Below are positions 1 through 6,881 of a stretch of 64,000 nt of DNA, one piece after another (position 1 is the first letter of the stretch; each line of letters opens with the position of its first letter). The position numbers and the translations under genes were made by a program. The stretch is from Rhodoferax sp. AJA081-3. Its GTDB lineage: Bacteria > Pseudomonadota > Gammaproteobacteria > Burkholderiales > Burkholderiaceae_C. Location: contig NZ_CP059068.1 of the NCBI RefSeq assembly GCF_017798165.1, positions 62,001 to 126,000 on the forward strand, read 5' to 3'. The notes under the pieces were generated by a model. It made no database searches. It was not told the origin of the DNA and saw nothing but the letters and a program-made list of their open reading frames with translations.

Positions 1-57
1 TGGATCCGCAGTGCCGAGCATCCAGATTTCAAGGCGATGCAGGCGCTCATCAAGTAA
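1..57 (+). CDS. C-terminal end of an unidentified gene (partial)
   Basis: The window opens inside an open frame that ends at TAA 55-57 and gives 18 residues ending in FKAMQALIK. This is too short to assign to a family. It lies 193 nt upstream of prpE on the same strand, with a large hairpin element (62-157) between them, so co-transcription with prpE is doubtful. The frame is taken from the uninterrupted codons and the stop only. Confidence 0.4.
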   Translation, partial: WIRSAEHPDFKAMQALIK

Positions 58-61
58 CTCC

Positions 62-157
62 GGGAGCATGGGCGGTAAAGCGCTCTGCTCCGTGTCCTCC
101 GCCCGCTGCGCGGGCTCCCCGTTTACCTGCGCAGAGCGCCTTACCGCCCAAGCTCCC
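62..157. repeat. Palindromic intergenic element, family A (nested hairpins)
   Basis: The outer arms GGGCGGTAAAGCGCTCTGC (70-88) and GCAGAGCGCCTTACCGCCC (131-149) pair with one bulge. They are extended by GGGAGC (62-67) and GCTCCC (152-157). The loop holds a second hairpin, GCCCGC-TGC-GCGGGC (101-115). The core, TGCTCCGTGTCC followed by the inner hairpin, recurs at 20367-20400 inside mutL, so this is a dispersed repeat rather than a private terminator. It may still stop transcription from the preceding gene. Nothing else was recognised between 58 and 250 except a likely ribosome binding site (AGGGA) just before prpE. Confidence 0.75.
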
Positions 158-250
158 TAGCGGGTCGGCGGACGAGTGTGGCGCGTCAGGCGCCTGCAAG
201 CTGCATGCTCATAATTATGAATTCAGTTTTACTGATTCTAGGGATGCACG

Positions 251-2146
251 ATGACCGCCTACGCAGATTTCTACCGCCGCTCCATAAACGACCGCGACGG
301 CTTTTGGGCCGAAGAGGCCAAACGCATTGACTGGCAGACGCCGCCCCAACAGGTTTGCGACTACAGCAACCCGCCATTCGCGCGCTGGTTTGTCGGTGGC
401 ACCACCAATCTGTGCCACAACGCGGTCGACCGCCACCTCAAAGACCGGCCCGACCAGCCCGCGCTGATTGCCGTCTCCACCGAAACCAATACCGAGCAGG
501 TCTACACCTTCACCCAACTGCATGCCGAGGTGCAGCGCATGGCCGCCGCGCTGCTGGAGCTGGGAGTGCAAAAAGGCGACCGGGTCTTGATCTACATGCC
601 CATGATTGCAGAGGCTGCGTTTGCGATGCTGGCCTGCGCCCGTATTGGCGCCATCCATTCCGTGGTGTTTGGTGGTTTTGCGGCCGGTTCTTTGGCCTCG
701 CGCATTGAAGACGCCAGCCCCACGGTCATCGTCAGCGCCGATGCGGGCTCGCGGGGGGGCAAAGCCATCGCCTACAAGCCGCTGCTGGATGAAGCGATCA
801 GCCTGTCCAGCCACAAACCCACAGCCGTGCTGCTGGCCGACAGGCAACTGGCTGCTATGGAAATGGTAGCGGGACGCGACCATTCCTGGGGGGCTCTGCG
901 GCAAAAACATCTGAACACCGTTGTCCCCTGCGTGTGGCTGGAATCCACTCACCCCAGCTACACGCTGTACACCAGCGGCACCACCGGCAAGCCCAAAGGT
1001 GTGCAGCGCGACACCGGCGGGTACGCCGTGGCGCTGGCGGCCAGCATGGAGCACATCTTCTGCGGCAAGGCAGGCGAGACCTATTTCTCGACCAGCGACA
1101 TCGGCTGGGTGGTGGGCCACAGCTACATCATCTACGGCCCGCTGATCGCCGGCATGGCCACCATCATGTATGAGGGCCTGCCCACGCGACCCGATGGCGG
1201 CATCTGGTGGAGCCTGGTCGAAAAGTACAAGGTAACGGTCATGTTCAGTGCCCCTACCGCTGTGCGGGTGCTGAAGAAACAAGATCCGGCCCTGCTCACC
1301 AAATACGATCTGTCCAGCCTGCGTGCACTGTTTCTGGCGGGTGAACCGCTGGACGAACCCACCGCACAGTGGATCAGCCAAGGGCTGGGCGGCAAACCCA
1401 TCATCGATAACTACTGGCAGACCGAAACCGGCTGGCCGATTCTGAGCATTGCCAACGGTGTCGAATCCAAGCCCAGCAAATTCGGCAGCCCGGGCGTGGC
1501 CATGTACGGCTACAACGTCAAGCTGCTGGACGAGAACACGGGTGAAGAACTGATGGGTGCCGACCAGAAGGGTGTGGTCGCCATCGAAGGCCCATTGCCG
1601 CCCGGCTGTATGCAGACGGTCTGGCGTGACGATGCCCGTTTTGTCAAAACCTATTGGAGCAGCATTCCCGGCAAGCAGGTCTACAACACCTTCGACTGGG
1701 GTGTGCGCGACAAAGATGGCTACTTCTTTATCCTGGGCCGTACCGACGACGTCATCAACGTCGCCGGCCACCGCCTGGGCACACGTGAGATTGAAGAGAG
1801 CATCTCCAGCCATCCCAATATCTCCGAGGTTGCCGTGGTGGGTATTGCAGATGCGCTCAAGGGCCAGGTGGCCGTCGCCTTTGCCGTGGTCAAGGATGCC
1901 AGTGCACTGGTAGATGACGCGGCCCGCGCCAAGCTGGAGGCCGAAGTGATGAAGGTGGTGGACAACAGCATTGGCGCGGTGGGTCGCCCGGCCCGTGTGC
2001 GTTTTGTGACCGTGTTGCCCAAGACCCGCAGCGGCAAGCTGCTGCGCCGCGCCATCCAGGCCGTGTGTGAAGGGCGTGACCCGGGTGATCTGACTACGAT
2101 GGAAGACCCGGCGGCTTTGCAGCAGATACGAGATTTGCTAGTGTAA
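251..2146 (+). CDS. prpE: Propionyl-CoA synthetase (acetyl-CoA synthetase-like, AMP-forming)
   Basis: This ANL-superfamily ligase activates propionate to propionyl-CoA through a propionyl-AMP intermediate in the cytoplasm and feeds the methylcitrate cycle. Its 631 residues match the usual PrpE length of about 630. Visible motifs are the P-loop-like YTSGTTGKPKG near residue 240, the GRTDDVINVAGHR hinge region, and the C-terminal PKTRSGKLLRR, whose Lys is the conserved catalytic and acetylation site. The N-terminal FYRRSINDRDGFWAEEA is the ACAS_N region. No other prp genes lie in the window, so the gene stands apart from a methylcitrate operon here. A short GCTAT/ATAGC-like palindrome at 854-870 is too weak to call as a repeat. 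Acetyl-CoA synthetase is the alternative, but the sequence is closer to the PrpE type. Confidence 0.92.
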   Translation: MTAYADFYRRSINDRDGFWAEEAKRIDWQTPPQQVCDYSNPPFARWFVGGTTNLCHNAVDRHLKDRPDQPALIAVSTETNTEQVYTFTQLHAEVQRMAAALLELGVQKGDRVLIYMPMIAEAAFAMLACARIGAIHSVVFGGFAAGSLASRIEDASPTVIVSADAGSRGGKAIAYKPLLDEAISLSSHKPTAVLLADRQLAAMEMVAGRDHSWGALRQKHLNTVVPCVWLESTHPSYTLYTSGTTGKPKGVQRDTGGYAVALAASMEHIFCGKAGETYFSTSDIGWVVGHSYIIYGPLIAGMATIMYEGLPTRPDGGIWWSLVEKYKVTVMFSAPTAVRVLKKQDPALLTKYDLSSLRALFLAGEPLDEPTAQWISQGLGGKPIIDNYWQTETGWPILSIANGVESKPSKFGSPGVAMYGYNVKLLDENTGEELMGADQKGVVAIEGPLPPGCMQTVWRDDARFVKTYWSSIPGKQVYNTFDWGVRDKDGYFFILGRTDDVINVAGHRLGTREIEESISSHPNISEVAVVGIADALKGQVAVAFAVVKDASALVDDAARAKLEAEVMKVVDNSIGAVGRPARVRFVTVLPKTRSGKLLRRAIQAVCEGRDPGDLTTMEDPAALQQIRDLLV

Positions 2147-2262
2147 GTATCGAGTCAGAGGATCCAATCCATCAATCTGGCCCGAGGGGTTGCAGATGAT
2201 TTTGGCAAGGGCAAGGTCACCTTTAGATTCGATAGCCGCGGTCAGCGCTGCCACGGTCTTCG

Positions 2263-2739
2263 CTACTGCAGCAACCCCGGCCCCCGGTACGCGCCCAACT
2301 GGTTGTCCAACAACGCCCTCAATTTTTGAATGGTCAGGTCCGTCTTTTCGCGGAAGTCGTCTATCTCATGCGCATCGAAGCTGCTTTTGCGCGACGCCAA
2401 CCCGGGCTGGCCGGTGCGCAGCACCAGGCGGGAGTGGTGGTTGTCCAGCGTTTGGCGTACGTAGTCCACCAGCTCCAGGCCGGCCAGATCACGCTCCATC
2501 ACCACGTCTACCAGGGCCAGGGCGATGTCTTTGCGGTCTTCAAAAATCTGTTGGCCTTCTTTACCCGAAAAGGCGCTGATGAACTCCAGGGACCGGCCCT
2601 GGAACTCGTAGCCGCGCAGGGCCAGGCGGGTGACGGTGTGGACTTCGGCATCGTCATCCACCATCAGCACGCACCAGGTGTTCTTGGGGCGCCAGTCGGG
2701 CGCCACGGGGAGTAGGGAGTCTTCTTCGGCAAATTGCAT
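2263..2739 (-). CDS. Stand-alone response-regulator receiver protein (DUF3369-associated type), probably truncated
   Basis: The 158-residue protein has a receiver domain: the acidic pocket VLMVDDD near residue 28, phosphoacceptor ALVDVVM near residue 77, and the switch strand ending RLVLRTGQPG. The sequence around TRLALRGYEFQGR and LRTGQPG resembles receivers that normally precede DUF3369 plus an output domain. Here the protein ends about 25 residues after the receiver. Another frame stays open for some 40 codons past the stop (toward 2150), so a frameshifted or decayed tail is possible. The ATG at 2739 is the only good start. No kinase adjoins it; the kinases of this window lie 41 kb away. 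Confidence 0.7.
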   Translation of the reverse strand: MQFAEEDSLLPVAPDWRPKNTWCVLMVDDDAEVHTVTRLALRGYEFQGRSLEFISAFSGKEGQQIFEDRKDIALALVDVVMERDLAGLELVDYVRQTLDNHHSRLVLRTGQPGLASRKSSFDAHEIDDFREKTDLTIQKLRALLDNQLGAYRGPGLLQ

Positions 2740-2884
2740 GGTGGTCAGTGCCTCTGAGGGGAGCTAGTGGGGGGAGCGTTCTGAGACGTTTTCCGTACCA
2801 ACTTGAAACCATTCTGCGGCAACTCTCTGCACAGCGGTCACTATTTCCATGCTGCGCTGCACACAACCAGCGGCCCGCCTTGCC

Positions 2885-4756
2885 TCAGGGGTTTAGCAGG
2901 ATCGCCGCCACGGCAAAGGGCACCACCACGCCATCGGTAGTCGTCAGGTAGCCCACCTGCAGGTCCAGGCTACCGGTGGGCGCGAGGAAGTGGTAGTCGT
3001 CGATGTAACCCTCGGCCTTGTCGTCCAGCCGTGTGCCGTTGGGCCACAAGAAGGCAATATCGCGTGAGGCGGTCTGTGCCTCCCAGTCTTCAAACTCCAC
3101 GGTGGCGTCCGCACCGCTGCCGCTGCCGTCGGCATACATCAGCTTCTTAGGGCCCAAAAAGGGCAGGTTGGAGCCAGTGACCTTGCCCGCGGTAATGGAC
3201 GGGTCGCCGCAGTACATCTTGTAGCGCGCGCCGCCCACATGCATGGGCAGGCAGGCCTGGGCGCTGGTGAAGAGTTTGGGGCAGCCGTCGGAGCGGTATT
3301 GCACGTTCCAGCGGGTGCCGTCCCACACCGCGTAGCCGTGGTTCTGCTGCACGGTGCTGCAGCTGGCCACGCTGTCGGTGGTGAACACCATAAAGGCGCC
3401 CGGTGCGCCGTCCCAGCGCCAGTCGGTCTGGGTGGGGTGGGCGACCTTGTTCTGGCGCGCATTCTTGATGCGCAGGTTGCCGCCGGTGGCGTCACCGTCA
3501 ACGCCGATGACCAGGGTGGGCGCGCAGCCGCCCGTGCTGGCGTAGTCGGCATCGGTGGAGCAGGTCAGGGCGGCACCGCTGTTGAAGTCTTGGCCCACAA
3601 AGCCGTCCTTGCTGTCCACGGAGTAGATGCGCGTCTTGCCATCGCTGCCCGCAGCTTCAAAAAACACGCGCACCTTGTTACCCAGGTTGGCGGCCAGCGG
3701 CACGCCCTGGCCGGTGGCCACGCTGGCGATGCTGCGCGCGGTGCTGGAGGTGGGCGGGTTGACCAGGCCTGAGGTGCCCGCCTTGCTGGTGAAGCTGAGG
3801 TAGCTACTGGGTGTGGCGGCATTGGCCGCCGCATTGCCCACCGCCACGGCCAGCGACGCGGTGCTGCCCTGGCTGAACATGGGGCCGTAATAAAACTGAA
3901 CCCGTCCCGCATTGGCCGTGCCGGCGTCCGGGCCTATGCGTGTGGCGCTCAGGCGGGCGTTCCCGTCGGATACCACCTTGGTCAGGCCGCTGATGCTGGC
4001 ACCGCTGCCTTGTAATTGCCAGTATTCGGTGGATGTGGTGGCACTCACGGGTGCTGCAGCGCCATACAAGGTGCAGGCTGCATCCTGGCAGGCCCTCACC
4101 ATTACGCGGTAGGCGGTGGAGGCCTTTAGCCCGGTCAATGTCGCAGCGGTTTCACTTGCAAAGGCGCTGACGCTGGTGCGTGTGCCACCCACTGACTCTG
4201 TGCCAATGATCTCGAAGTGGTGTACGGCAAAGCTGGTAGGTGCTGTCCAGGTGGCGCTGAGTTTGCTGGACGAGCCGAAGCTGAAGCTGCCTACGATTTG
4301 GGAGTTAGGCCCGCTGACGGCGACACCCGTGGGCGGCGCCAGTGTGTTGGATGTGGCAACCACGGACACCGAGTTCGGCACCACCGTCCATTGCGACAGG
4401 TTGGTCGTGGTCAGGCTGGCGCTGTAGGCCTGGGCCAGGCCGTCCACCTCCACATACGGAAACGCCAGCACATAGGTGCCACCGGTCTGTTGCAGCGTGA
4501 TGGTGTTGCTGACGCCGCTCTGTACGGCTGTGGGTGCGACCGAGCCAGTGTCGGCAGTGAAGGTGGACAAATCCCCCGTTGTGGCCTTGGCCGTGTAGGC
4601 CTGCTTGGCACCGCCGGGACTGAACTCCAGGTAGGGAATCTTCAACGTGTAGCCGGTGCTGGTCTGGACAAGCGTGGGCGTGGTTTGAGCCAGCGCCCAG
4701 CCGGTGCATGCCAGGAGTAACCCCATCCCTAACGAACGCGTGGTGCTTGGGTGCAT
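2885..4756 (-). CDS. Secreted protein with fibronectin type III domain, function unknown
   Basis: The product has 623 residues. The start at 4756 is chosen because AGGAGG lies just upstream and is followed by a classical signal peptide (MHPSTTRSLGMGLLLACTGW, ending at ALAQ); the frame stays open further upstream but that part is not protein-like. Residues about 20-130 form two similar blocks ending in 'IPYLEF' and 'FPYVEV', followed by a fibronectin-III-like stretch (APPTGVAV, SATWTAP, TGLKASTAYRVMVRAC). The C-terminal 350 residues are Gly/Ala/Ser/Thr-rich with several Cys (CSTDADY, CAPTLVIG, CSTVQQNHGY, GCPKLF, MYCGDPS) and match no enzyme family I recognise. It is convergent with the receiver gene and divergent from the copper cluster. 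It could be an adhesin or a surface-binding protein. Confidence 0.75.
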   Translation of the reverse strand: MHPSTTRSLGMGLLLACTGWALAQTTPTLVQTSTGYTLKIPYLEFSPGGAKQAYTAKATTGDLSTFTADTGSVAPTAVQSGVSNTITLQQTGGTYVLAFPYVEVDGLAQAYSASLTTTNLSQWTVVPNSVSVVATSNTLAPPTGVAVSGPNSQIVGSFSFGSSSKLSATWTAPTSFAVHHFEIIGTESVGGTRTSVSAFASETAATLTGLKASTAYRVMVRACQDAACTLYGAAAPVSATTSTEYWQLQGSGASISGLTKVVSDGNARLSATRIGPDAGTANAGRVQFYYGPMFSQGSTASLAVAVGNAAANAATPSSYLSFTSKAGTSGLVNPPTSSTARSIASVATGQGVPLAANLGNKVRVFFEAAGSDGKTRIYSVDSKDGFVGQDFNSGAALTCSTDADYASTGGCAPTLVIGVDGDATGGNLRIKNARQNKVAHPTQTDWRWDGAPGAFMVFTTDSVASCSTVQQNHGYAVWDGTRWNVQYRSDGCPKLFTSAQACLPMHVGGARYKMYCGDPSITAGKVTGSNLPFLGPKKLMYADGSGSGADATVEFEDWEAQTASRDIAFLWPNGTRLDDKAEGYIDDYHFLAPTGSLDLQVGYLTTTDGVVVPFAVAAILLNP

Positions 4757-4805
4757 GGTGCAGACCTCCTGGGTGTGGCGCGGCAGTGCTGCGATAATGC
4801 ACCCA

Positions 4806-5165
4806 ATGCAAACCCTGCGCAACGCCCACCTCTTAGCCCGCTTCGTGCTGGTGTGGTTTGTGGTGTCCATGGGGGTGGCGATTGCGTCACCGCTGGTGCA
4901 GCCCAAGGGCATGCAACTGGTGTGTTCGGCCGCTGGCGCCATCACGGTCCAGTTGGACCAGGGTGATGGTGGCTTGAGTGGCTCGCAGGCCAACACGCTG
5001 GATTGCCCGCTGTGCGCCGCCGCCGGCGCACCCCCGCCCCGGGTCGCCTTGCAGGTGTTGGCCCCTATGGGCTTGACCCAGGCACTGTCCATCACAACCG
5101 ACCCGCAGAGTACCCGCCGCTCTGCCGCACCGTTCCCACCCCGCGGGCCGCCCGCATCCGTCTGA
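4806..5165 (+). CDS. DUF2946 family protein, candidate copper-sensing leader ORF
   Basis: This 119-residue protein has an N-terminal hydrophobic helix (about residues 8-28), Cys40, a CPLC motif (Cys67, Cys70) and a proline-rich C terminus with PPRGPP just before the stop. The DUF2946 family includes CruR of Bordetella pertussis, described as an upstream ORF that senses copper through a CxxC motif and controls a downstream copper-receptor gene; I recall this from the literature and did not look it up. The gene is followed after 113 nt by the YcnI-like gene and PCuAC, which fits that role. The start is ATG 4806; ATG 4797 is possible. It is divergent from the fibronectin-III gene, with only 49 nt between them. 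Confidence 0.78.
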   Translation: MQTLRNAHLLARFVLVWFVVSMGVAIASPLVQPKGMQLVCSAAGAITVQLDQGDGGLSGSQANTLDCPLCAAAGAPPPRVALQVLAPMGLTQALSITTDPQSTRRSAAPFPPRGPPASV

Positions 5166-5188
5166 GTCCGTGACCGGCCCCTGTGGCG

Positions 5189-5252
5189 GGTTGTGGTGCA
5201 TTGATTCACCGTGTTGTGGGCAGTGTGGCCGCCAAGGCTGCCCGCCACAACC
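5189..5252 (+). promoter_or_regulatory. Hairpin in the leader between DUF2946 and the YcnI-like gene
   Basis: GGTTGTGG (5189-5196) pairs with CCACAACC (5245-5252) across a 48-nt loop, directly downstream of the first DUF2946 stop. If DUF2946 works as a leader ORF, this segment would be where termination or ribosome access is decided. Pairing is seen by eye only and no folding was computed. Confidence 0.3.
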
Positions 5253-5278
5253 TGTATTCCAGATTCAGCGGGTTCACC

Positions 5279-5830
5279 ATGAAATACCAATTTGCTATCC
5301 ATTTGGTAGCTGCATACCTAGCATCCTCGGGGGCTAGCAGCGCTTTTTCTCATATCGTTCTGCAGGATGGAGTCGCTGCGGCGGGTGCCAGCTACCGGGC
5401 TACGCTGCGTGTAGGCCATGGTTGTGATGGTGCAGCCACCACCGGCATCACCGTTACGATTCCCGCCGGCTTCAATGGCGCCCAGCCCATGCCCAAACCC
5501 GGCTGGACGGTGCGCACCGTCACCGGCAAGCTGGCCCAGCCCTACACATCCCACGGCAAGACCTTTACTGAAGGCGTGCTCGAAATCCACTGGACCGCCG
5601 GCACACCCGACAACGCACTGCCCAACGACTTCTACGACGAATTTGTACTGCGCGGCACCACACCCACCAAGCCCGGGCCGCTGTGGTTCAAGGTCGTACA
5701 GACCTGCACCAAGGGCGTCAACGCCTGGGTCGACGTGCCTGCCACCGGTACCTCTACCAAGGGCATGAAGAGCCCCGCCGCGCTGCTGGAGGTGCTGGAC
5801 ATCCAGGCCGCTGGTGGCCACAACCATTGA
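5279..5830 (+). CDS. YcnI-like (DUF1775) exported copper-associated protein
   Basis: The protein has 183 residues with a signal peptide. If cleavage falls after Ser24, the mature protein begins with His25 (HIVLQDG), as expected for the YcnI/DUF1775 family, whose N-terminal His helps bind Cu(II). The body reads as a beta-sandwich: GHGCDGAATTGITVTIPAGF, PKPGWTVRTV and LEIHWTAG, then a C-terminal WFKVVQTC. The start is ATG 5279. The PCuAC chaperone follows after 25 nt, an arrangement common for these families. The signal-peptide core is encoded by a dispersed palindromic repeat (5294-5337), which is unusual. The likely role is periplasmic copper handling or delivery. Confidence 0.88.
   Translation: MKYQFAIHLVAAYLASSGASSAFSHIVLQDGVAAAGASYRATLRVGHGCDGAATTGITVTIPAGFNGAQPMPKPGWTVRTVTGKLAQPYTSHGKTFTEGVLEIHWTAGTPDNALPNDFYDEFVLRGTTPTKPGPLWFKVVQTCTKGVNAWVDVPATGTSTKGMKSPAALLEVLDIQAAGGHNH
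5294..5337 (+). repeat. Family C palindromic repeat, in frame in a signal peptide
   Basis: GCTAT...GTAGC (5294-5310) is followed by CTAGCATCCTCGGGGGCTAG (5318-5337). This is the inverted form of the family core CTAGCCCCCG plus GCTAT-N7-ATAGC seen at eight other places in the window. It is translated as part of the YcnI-like signal peptide (AIHLVAAYLASSGAS). Confidence 0.75.
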
Positions 5831-5855
5831 ACAAGAATTGAACTCTGGAGTCACT

Positions 5856-6350
5856 ATGACACTGAACCGTTTCACCCCTATCGCCCTGGTCCTGTCCCTT
5901 CTGTCCACCGCCGCGTGGGCCCAATCCGTAGACGTAAAGGCCGCCTGGGCCCGCGCCACCGTGCAGGGCCAGAAGGCTACCGGCGCCTTCATGACCCTGA
6001 CCGCCAAAGACGCCACCAAACTGGTCGGCATCAGCTCACCCGTGGCGGGTGTGGCCGAGGTGCATGAGATGAAGATGGACGGCGACGTGATGAAGATGCG
6101 CGCGGTGGAGGGCGGCCTGGACCTGCCCGCGGGCAAGGCCGTCGAACTCAAGCCCGGCGGTTACCACGTGATGCTGATGGACCTGAAGACCCCCCTGAAA
6201 AAGGACACCACCATCCCCGTGACGCTGCTGTTCAAGGACGCCAAGGGCGTGCCCAGCAAGCTGGAGATCAAGCTGCCCGTGTCGTCAACACCGCCGGCTG
6301 GAGCTGGCGCGGGCGCCGGCGCCGGTGGCCACGCAGACCACAAACACTAA
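5856..6350 (+). CDS. Periplasmic copper chaperone PCuAC
   Basis: The 164-residue protein has a signal peptide cleaved near TAAWAQ. The copper site is the Met/His motif: His70, Met81, His104 and Met106, close to the family pattern H-x10-M-x21-H-x-M. The C terminus is a Gly/Ala linker ending HADHKH, a likely extra His-based metal site. PCuAC proteins receive Cu(I) and pass it to the CuA and CuB sites of cytochrome oxidase, often with Sco proteins. The start is ATG 5856. It follows the YcnI-like gene at operon distance and precedes a second DUF2946 gene. Confidence 0.93.
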   Translation: MTLNRFTPIALVLSLLSTAAWAQSVDVKAAWARATVQGQKATGAFMTLTAKDATKLVGISSPVAGVAEVHEMKMDGDVMKMRAVEGGLDLPAGKAVELKPGGYHVMLMDLKTPLKKDTTIPVTLLFKDAKGVPSKLEIKLPVSSTPPAGAGAGAGAGGHADHKH

Positions 6351-6389
6351 GCCCCGTCTGACCCAACACTGCATTAACACCATCCCCTG

Positions 6390-6800
6390 ATGTCTACACA
6401 CCAGATGTTGTCACAGCGACTCCGCCCCTGGGCGGTGTGGTTGGCGCTGTGTGTGGCCTTGGTGGGTGTTTTGGTGCCCACGTTTTCACACGCAGTAGCC
6501 TGGAGCCAAAACGGTGCACCGGGTTATGGCGCGATCTGCACCACGGCCCCGGACGGCGTGGTGGCTTCGGATGCCGATGGTGCCGAGCCTGGCCCCTATG
6601 GTGGGCAGGGCGGAGCGGCATCCATGGCCCACTGCCCGTTTTGCCTGCACAGCAGCGACCGCGCTGCCCCACCCCCCAGCCCATTGGTCTGCGCCGTTCC
6701 TGTGCAAGACGGCCCGCAGACACCCACGGTCTCGCACACCATCTATTACAGCGCCCCGCGCGCATTGGTACCGCCACCCCGCGGGCCACCGTTGCTCTGA
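6390..6800 (+). CDS. DUF2946 family protein, second copy, candidate leader ORF of the TonB receptor
   Basis: The product has 136 residues: a hydrophobic helix (about residues 12-35), Cys50, a HCPFC motif (Cys82, Cys85), and a C terminus that ends in VPPPRGPPLL. It shares only this architecture with the copy at 4806, not overall sequence. The TonB-dependent receptor starts 81 nt downstream, the arrangement reported for CruR and bfrG in Bordetella. The Cys pair and the RGPP terminus suggest copper-dependent translation stalling or release rather than a stable protein function. That role is inferred from family and position. Confidence 0.78.
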   Translation: MSTHQMLSQRLRPWAVWLALCVALVGVLVPTFSHAVAWSQNGAPGYGAICTTAPDGVVASDADGAEPGPYGGQGGAASMAHCPFCLHSSDRAAPPPSPLVCAVPVQDGPQTPTVSHTIYYSAPRALVPPPRGPPLL

Positions 6801-6847
6801 ACTATCAAATGTATAGCGCCTAGAGCCCATTTCACGGGGGCTAGAGG
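6801..6847 (+). repeat. Family C palindromic repeat between DUF2946 and the TonB receptor
   Basis: ACTATCAAATGTATAGC is followed by CTAGAGCCCATTTCACGGGGGCTAG. This copy begins immediately after the DUF2946 stop codon and lies in the leader of the receptor gene, so any RNA structure it forms would sit in the regulatory interval. Confidence 0.65.
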
Positions 6848-6881
6848 CTGGTTTCTTTATTGATACTTCGGATTTTCTTTC

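Noticed and set aside
62..157. Possible tRNA or small structured RNA in the first intergenic region
   Set aside because: The structure is a long hairpin repeated in mutL; it has no cloverleaf and no CCA or anticodon arm.
854..870. GCTAT/GTAGC palindrome in prpE as a tenth family C repeat
   Set aside because: Only the small arm is present; the CTAGCCCCCG half is missing and the surrounding residues fit PrpE.
215..1813. Long open frame (532 codons) on the minus strand opposite prpE
   Set aside because: It is a mirror of the codon bias of prpE in high-GC DNA. It has no domain, no ribosome binding site and His/Gly-rich low-information composition.
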